Source: an uncultured Lachnospiraceae bacterium
Lineage (GTDB): Bacteria; Bacillota; Clostridia; Lachnospirales; Lachnospiraceae
Length of the DNA stretch: 64,000 nucleotides
Direction of reading: 5' to 3'
NCBI GenBank assembly: GCA_910578715.1
Contig: CAJTRL010000014.1
Location: 4,915 to 68,914, forward strand
Below, one piece after another: positions 51,341 through 61,128 of this stretch. The translations under genes were made by a program, and so were the position numbers. How positions within the stretch are numbered: the stretch's first letter is position 1; each line of letters begins with the position of its first letter. Below the pieces are notes generated by a model that saw nothing but the letters and a program-made list of their open reading frames with translations, searched no databases and had not been told where the DNA came from.

Positions 51341-51823
51341 ATGAGAGAAAAATTATTATCGGTAATCGAGAAAAACAGCCGCATTGATGTGAAAGAGCTT
51401 GCCGTTATTATGGGGGCGGAAGAAATTGATATTGTCAACGAGCTTGCGGCGATGGAAAGTGAGGGCGTTATCTGCGGTTATCACACATTGATTGACTGGG
51501 AGAAGACGTCGATTGAGAAAGTCAGCGCGTTAATCGAGGTCAGAGTAACGCCCCAGAGGGGACAGGGATTCGATAAGATTGCTGAGCGCATCTACAAATA
51601 CCCGGAAGTCAATTCGGTTTACCTGATTTCAGGAGGCTATGATTTGCTTGTGTCGCTGGAAGGAAAGTCTTTGAAAGAGATTTCCGCTTTTGTGTCGGAT
51701 AAACTGTCCACATTGGAAACGGTGCTCAGCACGGCGACCCATTTTATCCTGAAAAAATACAAAGACCACGGGACGATTCTGGCAAAGAAACATGAAGATA
51801 CAAGAGAGAAGGTGACACCGTGA
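51341..51823 (+). CDS. Lrp/AsnC-family transcriptional regulator
   Basis: A 160-aa regulator with an N-terminal helix-turn-helix (NSRIDVKELAVIMGAEEIDI) and a C-terminal RAM ligand-binding domain (SALIEVRVTPQRG and VYLISGGYDLLVSLEG). It overlaps the aminotransferase gene, so it probably senses an amino acid linked to that enzyme. The start is preceded by GAAAGGAG and a two-codon ATG-GCT-TAA frame at 51330-51338. Confidence 0.92.
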   Translation: MREKLLSVIEKNSRIDVKELAVIMGAEEIDIVNELAAMESEGVICGYHTLIDWEKTSIEKVSALIEVRVTPQRGQGFDKIAERIYKYPEVNSVYLISGGYDLLVSLEGKSLKEISAFVSDKLSTLETVLSTATHFILKKYKDHGTILAKKHEDTREKVTP

Positions 51824-52986
51824 GAAATCCGTTATCAGAAAAGGTAGTCGATATTAAACCGTCCGGCATCCGGAAATTTTTTGATATTGTCAATGAAATG
51901 GACGATGTTATTTCACTGAGCGTCGGCGAGCCGGATTTTGATACGCCCTGGCATATCCGGGACGAGGGCATTTACTCTCTGGAAAAAGGGAGAACCTTTT
52001 ATACTTCCAATGCCGGACTGAAAGAATTAAAGGAAGAAATTTGTAAGTATCTGAAAAGAAAACAGGGCGTGGAGTATGACCCGGACCATGAAGTGTTTTT
52101 GACAGTAGGCGGTTCGGAGGGAATCGACGCGGCAATGCGCGCAATGCTCAATCCCGGTGAGGAAGTGCTGATTCCGCAGCCGAGCTTCGTATCTTATGAA
52201 CCCTGTGCGATACTGGCGGGCGGCGTTCCGGTTATTATCGAGTTAAAGGCGGAGAATGAGTTTCGTCTGACCGCAGAGGAGCTGGAAGCGGCAATCACGG
52301 AGAAAACAAAGCTGCTGGTGCTTCCGTTCCCGAATAATCCGACGGGTGCAATCCTTGAGAAAAAAGATTTGGAGGAGCTTGCGGAGGTCATTATAAAACA
52401 TGATATTTTTGTGATGTCCGATGAAATTTACGCGGAACTGACCTATAAGGAGAAGCATACTTCAATCGTGGAAATACCGGGGATGAAAGAGCGTACCATC
52501 CTGATTAACGGCTTTTCCAAAGCCTATGCGATGACGGGCTGGCGGCTCGGCTATGCGTGCGGTCCGAAGGAAATTATCGCGCAAATGCTCAAGATTCATC
52601 AGTTTGCAATCATGTGTGCGCCGACGACCAGCCAGTATGCGGCGGTGGAAGCGCTTCGCAACGGCGATGACGACGTGGCGGAAATGAGAGAAGCGTATAA
52701 TCAGCGGAGAAGATATCTGATGCACGCTTTCAAGGAGATGAACCTTCCCTGTTTTGAACCTTTCGGCGCGTTTTATGTATTCCCCTGTATCAAGGAATTT
52801 GGGATGACAAGCGATGAGTTTGCGACACGTTTCCTGAAAGAAGAAAAAGTGGCGGTTGTACCGGGGACGGCATTCGGAGACTGCGGAGAAGGATTTTTGA
52901 GAATTTCCTATGCGTATTCGCTGGATAACCTGAAAATTGCGATGCAGAAGCTGGCGGACTTTTTGGAGAGACTGCGGAGCGCATAA
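51820..52986 (+). CDS. Class I/II PLP-dependent aminotransferase
   Basis: A 388-aa fold type I aminotransferase, starting at GTG and overlapping the Lrp gene by four bases. Substrate-contact LSVGEPDFDTP is at residues 33-43, PFPNNPTGA near 168, and the PLP Lys lies in NGFSKAYAMTGWRLGY near 233. It resembles aspartate/aromatic or PatA-like enzymes; specificity cannot be fixed. Confidence 0.94.
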   Translation: MRNPLSEKVVDIKPSGIRKFFDIVNEMDDVISLSVGEPDFDTPWHIRDEGIYSLEKGRTFYTSNAGLKELKEEICKYLKRKQGVEYDPDHEVFLTVGGSEGIDAAMRAMLNPGEEVLIPQPSFVSYEPCAILAGGVPVIIELKAENEFRLTAEELEAAITEKTKLLVLPFPNNPTGAILEKKDLEELAEVIIKHDIFVMSDEIYAELTYKEKHTSIVEIPGMKERTILINGFSKAYAMTGWRLGYACGPKEIIAQMLKIHQFAIMCAPTTSQYAAVEALRNGDDDVAEMREAYNQRRRYLMHAFKEMNLPCFEPFGAFYVFPCIKEFGMTSDEFATRFLKEEKVAVVPGTAFGDCGEGFLRISYAYSLDNLKIAMQKLADFLERLRSA

Positions 52987-53065
52987 CGAATCGGCAAGAC
53001 GGTTTAAGGAAAATGTTTTATTTATGCGATAAGAATGCCGTAGGCGCGGCGGAACGGAGAAAAAG

Positions 53066-53557
53066 ATGCACATTGTTCTGCACCAGCCGGAGATACCGGC
53101 GAATACGGGAAATATCGGAAGAACCTGTGTGGCAACAGGAACGAGTCTGCATTTAATTGAACCGCTCGGATTTCATCTTGATGAGCGCTCGATTAAGCGG
53201 GCCGGAATGGATTACTGGGAACAGCTGGATGTGACGAGATACATAAATTACCGGGAGTTTCTGGAACAGCATCCAGGCGCAAAGATATGGATGGCGACGA
53301 CGAAAGCCCGGAAAGTCTATACGGAAGCGGCTTTTGGCATGGATGATTTTATCATGTTCGGCAAAGAAAGCGGCGGCATCCCAGAGGAAATTCTGGTCGG
53401 GAATGAGGAAAACTGTATCAGGATTCCCATGCTCGAGCAGATTCGTTCCCTGAATTTGTCCAATTCCGTTGCCATCGTGCTGTATGAAGCGCTGCGGCAG
53501 AACGGTTTTGAAGGGATGCAGAAGGAAGGGGAACTGCACAGACTGCGTTGGCAGTAA
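53066..53557 (+). CDS. trmL: tRNA (cytidine(34)-2'-O)-methyltransferase
   Basis: A 163-aa SPOUT methyltransferase that 2'-O-methylates the wobble base of leucine tRNAs. Motifs are PEIPANTGNIGRTC (residues 8-21), LFGKESGGIPEE-like sequence (FGKESGGIPEEIL) and the trefoil-knot segment IPMLEQIRSLNLSNSVAIVL. Confidence 0.95.
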   Translation: MHIVLHQPEIPANTGNIGRTCVATGTSLHLIEPLGFHLDERSIKRAGMDYWEQLDVTRYINYREFLEQHPGAKIWMATTKARKVYTEAAFGMDDFIMFGKESGGIPEEILVGNEENCIRIPMLEQIRSLNLSNSVAIVLYEALRQNGFEGMQKEGELHRLRWQ

Positions 53558-53608
53558 TGGAAACCGGAACTTCAGGATTTCTGTTTCATCGGGATAGGCG
53601 TGTCCGAT

Positions 53609-55033
53609 TTAATACTCATCTTCGATATCCGCTTCCGGCAGAGAAAAGATAAATTCCGAGCCGGCGCCTTCCGTGCTGATTACGTTAATATGTTCACCGT
53701 GGGACTGGATGATTTCTTTCGTAATGGAGAGACCGAGGCCAGTCCCTTTTTTGTCCTTTCCACGGGAGATGTCCGATTTGTAGAAACGGTCCCAAATCAG
53801 TTTCAGGTTGTCTTTTGGAATGCCGATGCCGGAGTCTTTGACGCTGACGAAAACTTTATTGTGCTTTTCGGTCGTTTCCAGTTTGATAATGGAGTTGTGA
53901 TGGCTGAATTTAATCGCATTGTCTAACAGATTATAGAGTACCTGCTGGATTTTTCCCATGTCCGCGGTAACGTACATTTCTTCCCCGGTCAGCACGAGTT
54001 CGATAGCAATCTTTTTTTCCCGGCATGTGCCTTCGAAAGAGGCGGCCACGTTCCGGATGGCCTGATTGATGTCGAAGTCTGTTTTTTCCAGCATGATGCC
54101 TTTCGTATTCAGGTTATTCAGAGTCAGCAGACTGTTGGTTAGTTTTGTCAGCCGTTCCGTTTCATTTAAAACGATGGTAAGATATTTTTCGTGGAGTTCC
54201 GGCGGTATCGTGCCGTCAAGCATAGCTTCCAGATAGCCTTTGATGGAAGTTAAGGGCGAGCGGAAGTCGTGGGAAACATTGGCGACGAATTTTTTCTGGT
54301 CGTCTTCGGAGCGGGCGATTTCTCCGGCCATATAGGAAAGGGCGGCCGCGAGATAGCCCATCTCGTCTTCGCTTTCCACGGTAAATTCATAGTGCATGTT
54401 GCCGCTGGCATATTGTTCCGTCGCTTCCGTAATTTTACGAAGAGGAATATATACCATTTCCGTGAAGAATATCAGAATAATCAGCGATAAGAGAAACAAA
54501 ATCACCAGCATAATATAGGAAATATTTAACAGGCTGTTGGTAGATGCCTGGATTTTACTCATGGGACAGTGGATGACAACATAGCCTTTTACTTTGAAAT
54601 CGGCGGTAATCGGCGCAAAAACGCTCAGCGTCTCTTCCGTAAAGGAGCCAAAAAAATTGCCCGTCGTATAATAAGACCCTTCGGTAATGGTGGAGTCAAA
54701 ATTTTCGATAACCACTTCGTTTTCCACGTCAATCGGTGAAGAAGAATCGAGAACCATACGACCCGAAGGATTGATAATCCAGATAATCGCGTCCATATAA
54801 GTATCAAGAGCATCCAGCTGCGTTTTTACCGCGTCCAGCGTCGTTTCGCTATTGTACAGGTCGGAGGCATAAGTATTGGCAATCAGCGTTGCTTCCCGGT
54901 AAAGGGAATCGGCTTTGTCTTTTTTTAAATGGTCTAACGTCATATTGGAAACGAAGGTCGCTACGACGATAAAGCCAAAAAAGCCGAAGATAAAATAAGC
55001 GAGTATGAATTTTAAATACAGCGTTTTTCTCAT
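53609..55033 (-). CDS. Sensor histidine kinase
   Basis: A 474-aa kinase with two membrane helices (residues about 8-28 and 168-190) around a 140-residue extracytoplasmic sensor, then HAMP, the phospho-acceptor His in VSHDFRSPLTSIKGYLEAML, the N box NLLDNAIKFS, G1 DSGIGIP and G2 GTGLGLSITKE. It follows its response regulator by three bases. The layout is PhoR/ResE-like. Confidence 0.95.
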   Translation of the reverse strand: MRKTLYLKFILAYFIFGFFGFIVVATFVSNMTLDHLKKDKADSLYREATLIANTYASDLYNSETTLDAVKTQLDALDTYMDAIIWIINPSGRMVLDSSSPIDVENEVVIENFDSTITEGSYYTTGNFFGSFTEETLSVFAPITADFKVKGYVVIHCPMSKIQASTNSLLNISYIMLVILFLLSLIILIFFTEMVYIPLRKITEATEQYASGNMHYEFTVESEDEMGYLAAALSYMAGEIARSEDDQKKFVANVSHDFRSPLTSIKGYLEAMLDGTIPPELHEKYLTIVLNETERLTKLTNSLLTLNNLNTKGIMLEKTDFDINQAIRNVAASFEGTCREKKIAIELVLTGEEMYVTADMGKIQQVLYNLLDNAIKFSHHNSIIKLETTEKHNKVFVSVKDSGIGIPKDNLKLIWDRFYKSDISRGKDKKGTGLGLSITKEIIQSHGEHINVISTEGAGSEFIFSLPEADIEDEY

Positions 55034-55036
55034 TGT

Positions 55037-55738
55037 TCAGCCTCTTGTTTCAAATTTATAGCCAACGCCCCAGATGGTTGCAATGCGCCATTTTTCATGG
55101 TCCTTTATCTTTTCCCGGAGCCGCTTGATATGCACATCGACGGTACGGGTATCGCCGACATATTCATATCCCCATATCTGGTCAAGAAGCTGCTCTCTCG
55201 TAAAAACCTGATTGGGAGAAGCCGCGAGATAATAAAGCAGTTCCAGCTCTTTGGGAGGCATTTCTACCGTTTGGCCCCTGTAAATGACGGAATAATTGGT
55301 CTGATTAACGACAAGGTCCGTATATTCCACGCATTTGGTATCGGAAGCGCCCGGCGCGGCAACAGACGGCTTGTAGCGGCGAAGAACCGCCTTGACTCTT
55401 GCCACGAGCTCTTTGGAATCAAAAGGCTTTTCCATATAATCATCGGCCCCAAGTTCCAGTCCCAGCACTTTGTCAAACACTTCTCCTTTGGCGGAGAGCA
55501 TAATGATGGGCAGAGACGATTTGGTACGGATTTCCCGGCAGACCTGATATCCGTCGATGCCGGGGAGCATCAGGTCGAGAAGCATCAGGTTTGGCTCGAA
55601 ACTTTTGACCGCCGCCAGCGCGGATTCTCCGTCGTTGACAATCATCGTTTCAAAACACTCTTTTGTCAGATAAAGTGAAATCAGTTCGGCGATATTGTTG
55701 TCGTCGTCTACAATTAAGATTTTTTGCTTGTTTACCAT
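55037..55738 (-). CDS. OmpR-family response regulator
   Basis: A 233-aa regulator: receiver with VDDDNN, phospho-Asp in LLDLMLPGIDG and Lys in MEKPFD, and a winged helix (YTREQLLDQIWGYEY-type sequence, FTREQLLDQIWGYE). ATG 55738 follows AAAGGAG about 12 bases upstream and is preferred over a longer frame to 55816. Confidence 0.95.
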   Translation of the reverse strand: MVNKQKILIVDDDNNIAELISLYLTKECFETMIVNDGESALAAVKSFEPNLMLLDLMLPGIDGYQVCREIRTKSSLPIIMLSAKGEVFDKVLGLELGADDYMEKPFDSKELVARVKAVLRRYKPSVAAPGASDTKCVEYTDLVVNQTNYSVIYRGQTVEMPPKELELLYYLAASPNQVFTREQLLDQIWGYEYVGDTRTVDVHIKRLREKIKDHEKWRIATIWGVGYKFETRG

Positions 55739-55804
55739 TGCTGTGACGGTTCTCCTTTCCTGTCTGGGCAATTGCGAAACGCATTCTTCCAAGATGTAGT
55801 TGTA

Positions 55805-55934
55805 CAGAATAGACAAATCACAAGTAGGGTGCTTTGGCGCCGCCGGTGCTTAGACGCCGTATTCTGGCGTCTTATGCACCGCTGCGAGCGACAGTGCAGC
55901 GAAAGCGTGCCCTACGGTGATTGTCTATTTTGTG
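55805..55934. repeat. Palindromic element, copy B
   Basis: Outer arms with AATAGACAA...TCAC...GTAGGG and their complement (about 55808-55829 and 55911-55930) enclose the strong hairpin GGTGCTTAGACGCC / GGCGTCTTATGCACC (55845-55880). The layout, and the GGTRCTWAG core ends, resemble the 58.4-kb element. It fills most of the 237-base gap, which has no gene. Confidence 0.55.
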
Positions 55935-55975
55935 CAACGGGAGCATTCGAAAACATAGTTTCGCAATTGCCTGCC

Positions 55976-58351
55976 TCATTTAAATTCCGCGATGGTGACG
56001 CCCGCATCCCCTTCTCCGTATTCTCCGAGGCGGTAGCTTTTTACATATTTACAGCGGCGGAGGTAATCCTGTACGGCCTTCCGAAGCGCTCCGGTTCCTT
56101 TTCCGTGGACAATGCGGACGCTTGGCAGATGCGCAAGATAGGCGTCATCCAGATATTTGTCGAGCGCGGAAAGCGCTTCGTCCACGGTCTTGCCGAGCAG
56201 ATTGATTTCCGTCGAAATGGAATAGGATTTCGACATTTTCAGCTTACCTGAACTGCTCCGCTGCATGGGTGCGGCGGTAGTGACCGTTTCTTCCTCCAGT
56301 AAAATCAAATCGTTCAGATTCACCTGGGAGCGGATAATGCCGCATTGCACGAACAGCTTTCCATGCTTGTCGGGGCGGGTGCTGACGATGCCTGTAAGTC
56401 CCATGGAAACGACTTTTACGCGGTCGCCCGGATTAATCTGATTTGGCTTTAACTGTTTATGGGCCGGGTTTTCCGAAGGTTTCAGGGACAATTTCGCATT
56501 TTTCTCAGATATTTTATCCCGTACTTTCTGCCGGGACTGCTCCAAATCTTTCATGGTGGAAGTTCCGGCTTTCTGGAACGTGCGAATCGTTTCGTCGGCC
56601 ACATCTTTGGCTTCCTGTAATATCTGCCGTGCCTCTTCGTGGGCCTCCCGCAGAATACGCTCTTTGGACTGGTCTAATTTTTCCTGTTTGGATTCCAGCC
56701 GTTTTCGCAGCGATTTGATTTCTTCTTTATGGGAAGCGATTTCCAGCCGCTCCTTTTCGATGATGACGCGGCTGTTTTCCAAATCGGATAACAGGTCTTC
56801 AAAACTTTCTTTATCTTCGGTAATGTGCTTCCTGGCGCTTTCGATAATCTCATCGGAGAGCCCCAGTTTGGAAGAGATGGCAAAGGCGTTGCTTTTGCCG
56901 GGAATCCCGATTAATAACCGATAAGTCGGCCGCAGTGTTTCTACATTAAATTCACAACAGGCGTTTTCCACAAACGGCGTGGAAAGCGCGTAGACTTTCA
57001 GCTCGCTGTAATGAGTGGTCGCCATCGTGCGGATGCCCCGCGCGTGCAGATAATCCAGAATAGCGGTGGCGAGGGCCGCGCCCTCCGTCGGGTCGGTGCC
57101 CGCGCCGAGCTCGTCGAAAAGACAGAGAGAGTCGGCGTCCGCATGCTCCAGAATCGAAACGATAGAGGTCATATGGGAAGAAAAGGTGGAAAGATTCTGC
57201 TCGATGCTCTGCTCGTCGCCGATATCCGCATAAACTTCCGTAAAAATCGAGAGTTCGGAACGGTCGAGCGCCGGAATATGCAGTCCGGCCTGGCCCATCA
57301 GCGTCAGGAGCCCCACCGTTTTCAGGGAAACGGTCTTGCCGCCGGTATTCGGCCCGGTGATGACCAGCAAATCAAAATCCGTGCCGAGCTCGATATCGAT
57401 TGGCACGACCTTCTTTTTGTCCAGAAGCGGATGACGCCCTTTGCGGAGTTTTAAATGATGTTCCGTATTAAACAAAGGCATACTTCCGTTTTGCTCCATA
57501 GCGAGGGAGGCTTTGGCGAAAATAAAATCGAGCGTCGTCATTAACTTCTGATTCTGTGTAAGCGCTTCCGTATGTTCTCCGGCCTGGGCGCTTAAATCCG
57601 CAAGGATTCTTTCGATTTCTTCCTGTTCTTTGATATCCAGTTCTTTCAATTCGTTGTTCAGCGTTACGACGGCGGCCGGCTCAATAAAAAAGGTAGAGCC
57701 GGTGGAAGACTGGTCGTGCACCATGCCCGGAACCTGTCCTTTATATTCCGATTTGACCGGAATGCAATAGCGGTCGTTCCGCATCGTGATGACGGCATCC
57801 TGTAAATAAGTCCGGTAAGAGCCGTTTACCATAGAGGTAAGCTGCGAGTGGATTTTATCGTTGGTAAGAAGTTTTTTCCGGCGTATCTGTTTCAGGGCCG
57901 GACTGGCATCGTCAGCCATTTCCTCCTCCGACAGAATACATCTTCGGATTTCGTTTGCCAGATTTGTCAGGGGCTCCAGACCGTTGAAGTACTCGTCAAG
58001 CGTATCGGCGGGCGCATCATCCCTGTCGTTTCTCCCGTATGTCTTAATTCTGTTTACATTTTCCAGCATTGCGGCGATTAGAAGAAGCTCGTGGGAAGAA
58101 AGAGCGCTTCCTACCTCCAGTGATTTGACACATCTCCCCAGGTCTTTATTGCCGCCAAAGGAAGTGGAACCCTTTTTAAAAAGACGGCTCAACGCATCGG
58201 CTGTTTCCCTCTGCGCATGCTCGATTTCCTCCTGAACCGTCATCGGCAGCAGCTCCCGGCAGAGCTTCCGCCCCGGTTCGGAAGTCGCCTTTTCTATCAG
58301 GCGCTCAATGATTTTGTTATATTCTAAAACTTGTAATGCTTTGCTGTTCAT
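55976..58351 (-). CDS. mutS2: MutS2 family ATPase/endonuclease (RqcU)
   Basis: A 791-aa protein, normal for the family. The MutS core carries Walker A TGPNTGGKTVSLKT, Walker B CLFDELGAGTDPTEG and TTHYSELK; a long coiled coil (about residues 515-630) and KOW-like region follow. The C-terminal Smr domain shows LLGKTVDEAL and VRIVHGKGTGALR. MutS2 suppresses recombination or splits collided ribosomes. It lacks the MutS mismatch-recognition domain. Confidence 0.96.
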   Translation of the reverse strand: MNSKALQVLEYNKIIERLIEKATSEPGRKLCRELLPMTVQEEIEHAQRETADALSRLFKKGSTSFGGNKDLGRCVKSLEVGSALSSHELLLIAAMLENVNRIKTYGRNDRDDAPADTLDEYFNGLEPLTNLANEIRRCILSEEEMADDASPALKQIRRKKLLTNDKIHSQLTSMVNGSYRTYLQDAVITMRNDRYCIPVKSEYKGQVPGMVHDQSSTGSTFFIEPAAVVTLNNELKELDIKEQEEIERILADLSAQAGEHTEALTQNQKLMTTLDFIFAKASLAMEQNGSMPLFNTEHHLKLRKGRHPLLDKKKVVPIDIELGTDFDLLVITGPNTGGKTVSLKTVGLLTLMGQAGLHIPALDRSELSIFTEVYADIGDEQSIEQNLSTFSSHMTSIVSILEHADADSLCLFDELGAGTDPTEGAALATAILDYLHARGIRTMATTHYSELKVYALSTPFVENACCEFNVETLRPTYRLLIGIPGKSNAFAISSKLGLSDEIIESARKHITEDKESFEDLLSDLENSRVIIEKERLEIASHKEEIKSLRKRLESKQEKLDQSKERILREAHEEARQILQEAKDVADETIRTFQKAGTSTMKDLEQSRQKVRDKISEKNAKLSLKPSENPAHKQLKPNQINPGDRVKVVSMGLTGIVSTRPDKHGKLFVQCGIIRSQVNLNDLILLEEETVTTAAPMQRSSSGKLKMSKSYSISTEINLLGKTVDEALSALDKYLDDAYLAHLPSVRIVHGKGTGALRKAVQDYLRRCKYVKSYRLGEYGEGDAGVTIAEFK

Positions 58352-58417
58352 ATAGGACCTCTTATTTTTATTATAAAGTTATGATTGCTGTTTTATATGA
58401 TTGTCTGGCGAAACGCG

Positions 58418-58552
58418 GGATGGGGCAGCATGGTTTCCAACGTCACCGCGCTTTCGCTCCGCTTCGGGTGTAACGGTACTAAGCTCAAAAATACTTCGCT
58501 AAGTACCGACACCCTCGAAGGGGTTCCTTTTGGAAACCATGCTGCCCCATCC
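58418..58552. repeat. Palindromic element, copy A, with 23-bp perfect terminal inverted repeat
   Basis: 58418-58440 (GGATGGGGCAGCATGGTTTC plus CAA) is the exact reverse complement of 58530-58552. Nested inside are CTTCGGGTGT/ACACCCTCGAAG and the core GGTACTAAGC/GCTAAGTACC (58475-58507). The core matches copy C at 26 of 31 positions, while the arms differ. No open frame. Confidence 0.8.
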
Positions 58553-58612
58553 TTTTATCAGCCGCGGACGATTCCATTATCATACTCTTCCAGAAATATC
58601 ATACCATAAAGG

Positions 58613-58641
58613 TTGTAAATTTACTATGAAAAAGATATACT
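58613..58641 (+). promoter_or_regulatory. Sigma-A promoter for the HtrA-like gene
   Basis: TTGTAA (58613-58618), 17 bases and TATACT (58636-58641), about 40 bases before the start. Confidence 0.65.
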
Positions 58642-58679
58642 TAGACATGGTAAGCTGAAAGAAAGGCATGGACATTGAT

Positions 58680-60062
58680 ATGGAAGAGGATGATAAAAAG
58701 AAAGCGGAGTCCGGGAATGCGGAAAACATAAAAGAACAGGCGGAATATACGCCTTCGGTGCAGTCGGATTTTTTGCGGGAAAAGATGAAGCAAAGGCCGG
58801 TTAATAAAAAGAAGCTGTTGCGCCGCACGATTGTGACGGCGCTGCTAGCGGTTGTTTTCGGAATCGTGGCCTGTCTGACGTTTCTGATTCTGGAACCGGT
58901 TATCAATAACTGGCTCTACCCGCCGGAGGAGGCAAAAGAGGTACAGTTTCCGGAAGAGACGATTATGGAAGAAATGAATCCGGAAGATATGCTGACAGAA
59001 GAAGAGCCGGAGGAAAAAGAACCGGTTGAGCTGGAGCTGGAACTGGTGGACGAGAAAATCGAGGAACTGCTTTCACAGGTAACCTTTGGCCTTGAAGAAT
59101 ACGGCGCGGTATATGATGAACTTTCGGCGCTGGCCAAGAGTGTCAGCCGTTCCCTTGTAACCGTGACCGGCGTGACCTCCGATGTAGACTGGTTTAATAA
59201 TATTTATGAAAGCGAGGCGGTCGCATCGGGCGTGATTGTCGCCAATAACGGACGGGCGATGCTGGTTCTTGTCAATATGAATAATATTAAAAACGCAGAA
59301 AAAATTGTGGTTACTTTTTGCGACCAGACACAGGCAGATGCAAAACTGGTGCAAAAAGATGATGCAACAGGATTTGCGATACTGTCGGTGTCCCTGATGG
59401 CGATAGGCGAAGAGACGATGGACGTTATTAACATTGCGACGCTCGGAAGCTCAAACACAGGAAATATGACGGGAATGCCTGTCATGGCGCTCGGGAGTCC
59501 GGCAGGGACGAGCGGCTCCGTCTGCTATGGAATTATCACTTCTTCCGGGACGGTAATCGACCAGGTGGATTCTGCGTATAAACTGATATATACGGATATG
59601 TACGGAAGTAAAAACGCAACGGGCGTGCTCGTTGATTTAAGAGGTATGGTAATCGGAATCATCGACAATTCTTATAATGGCAGCGACAGGGGCAATCTGA
59701 TTTCTGCCTACGGAATTACAGAATTAAAGAGGACGATTACCAAAATGTCGAATAACCAGTACCGCGCATATCTGGGCATTCACGGCGCCGACGTACCGCT
59801 GGAGGCAATTCTGGAATCCGGCGTGCCCCGCGGCGCGTATATCAAAGAAATAGAAATGGATTCTCCGGCTATGATAGCGGGGATTCAGAGCGGAGACGTT
59901 ATTGTACAGATAGACGATAAGGAAATTGCAACATACAGTGAACTTCTGAATGAATTATATAATTCCTCGCCGGAAGATATTATTACCATAACGCTGATGC
60001 GGCAGGGAATCGATTCTTTTCAGGAAATGACGGTAACGGTTACCTTATCGAGACGGACATAA
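58680..60062 (+). CDS. HtrA/DegP-like pseudoprotease with PDZ domain
   Basis: A 460-aa protein: cytoplasmic N-terminus of about 50 residues, one membrane helix (IVTALLAVVFGIVACLTFLI), an acidic segment, a trypsin-like domain and a C-terminal PDZ domain (SPAMIAGIQSGDVIVQIDD). All catalytic positions have changed: the LTNxHV His site reads LVNMNNI, the TDLAVL Asp site reads TGFAIL, and GNSGGPL reads KNATGVL, so His, Asp and Ser are Asn, Gly and Ala. The flanking LRGMVIGI strand is intact. A binding or signalling role is likely. ATG 58668 is an alternative start. Confidence 0.82.
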   Translation: MEEDDKKKAESGNAENIKEQAEYTPSVQSDFLREKMKQRPVNKKKLLRRTIVTALLAVVFGIVACLTFLILEPVINNWLYPPEEAKEVQFPEETIMEEMNPEDMLTEEEPEEKEPVELELELVDEKIEELLSQVTFGLEEYGAVYDELSALAKSVSRSLVTVTGVTSDVDWFNNIYESEAVASGVIVANNGRAMLVLVNMNNIKNAEKIVVTFCDQTQADAKLVQKDDATGFAILSVSLMAIGEETMDVINIATLGSSNTGNMTGMPVMALGSPAGTSGSVCYGIITSSGTVIDQVDSAYKLIYTDMYGSKNATGVLVDLRGMVIGIIDNSYNGSDRGNLISAYGITELKRTITKMSNNQYRAYLGIHGADVPLEAILESGVPRGAYIKEIEMDSPAMIAGIQSGDVIVQIDDKEIATYSELLNELYNSSPEDIITITLMRQGIDSFQEMTVTVTLSRRT

Positions 60063-60099
60063 TGGGTCCTGAGCGCTGGGAAAGGAGCATGGTTTAAAG

Positions 60100-61044
60100 A
60101 TGAAATATATCAAAGATTATAAAGAAGGCGACCGGATTTCGGATATTTACCTTTGCAAACATAAGCAGTCTGCGGTGACAAAAAATGGGAAGCCTTATGA
60201 TAACGTTATTTTACAGGACAAAACGGGAACTCTCGATGCGAAAATATGGGACCCCCATAACGCGGGAATTGAAGAATTTGACAAACTGGATTACATAGAA
60301 GTATATGGTGACGTAAACAGCTTTCAGGGAGCTTTACAGGTTAATGTAAAAAGAATCCGGCGCTGCCATGAAGGAGAATATAATCCGGCCGATTATCTTC
60401 CGGTCAGTAGTAAAAATATAGATGAAATGAAAGAAGAACTGCTGCAATTTATCGACAGTATTGAAAATCAATATTTAAAAACCCTTCTACAGGAACTTTT
60501 TGTAAAAGATGAAAAATTTGTCAAAGCCTTTACACAGTCCTCGGCGGCCAAGACCGTACATCACGGATTTGTAGGCGGACTGCTGGAACATACGTTAAGC
60601 GTAACAAAACTGTGTGACTTTTACTGTACGCAATATCCTCTTTTGAACAGAGACTTGCTGCTCAGCGCCGCAATCTGCCATGATATCGGTAAGACAAGGG
60701 AGCTTTCTCTTTTTCCGCAAAATGATTATACCGATGACGGACAGTTTCTTGGGCACATTGTCATCGGCGTAGAAATGGTGGGAGAAAAAATCCGAAACAT
60801 CAAAGGCTTCCCGGAAATTCTGGCAAGCGAACTGAAACACTGCATTTTATCCCATCATGGGGAGTACGAATTTGGTTCCCCGAAAAAACCAGCGATAATG
60901 GAAGCGGTTGCATTGAATTTTGCGGATAATACGGACGCTAAGATGCAGACATTTGCGGAGCTGTTAAATGGCACAACCGAAACGGGATGGCTCGGATTTA
61001 ACCGGCTGTTTGAATCCAATGTTATGAAAACCAGACTGGAATAA
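60100..61044 (+). CDS. yhaM: YhaM-type 3'-5' exoribonuclease (OB + HD)
   Basis: A 314-aa protein: N-terminal OB-fold (VILQDKTGTLDAKIWDPHN) and a C-terminal HD domain with HHGFVGGLLEHTLSV, CHDIGKTREL and the later His in LSHHGEYEFGSPKKP. YhaM degrades RNA and ssDNA 3'-5' with metal. GGAG and a two-codon ATG-GTT-TAA frame (60089-60097) precede the start. Confidence 0.93.
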   Translation: MKYIKDYKEGDRISDIYLCKHKQSAVTKNGKPYDNVILQDKTGTLDAKIWDPHNAGIEEFDKLDYIEVYGDVNSFQGALQVNVKRIRRCHEGEYNPADYLPVSSKNIDEMKEELLQFIDSIENQYLKTLLQELFVKDEKFVKAFTQSSAAKTVHHGFVGGLLEHTLSVTKLCDFYCTQYPLLNRDLLLSAAICHDIGKTRELSLFPQNDYTDDGQFLGHIVIGVEMVGEKIRNIKGFPEILASELKHCILSHHGEYEFGSPKKPAIMEAVALNFADNTDAKMQTFAELLNGTTETGWLGFNRLFESNVMKTRLE

Positions 61045-61128
61045 TGTTAATGCGCATTAATACAGGCGTGGAATTTACAGGTGAAAAAGATTTATACTGC
61101 CGGAAACAGTATGGAGGATATGCGATAA

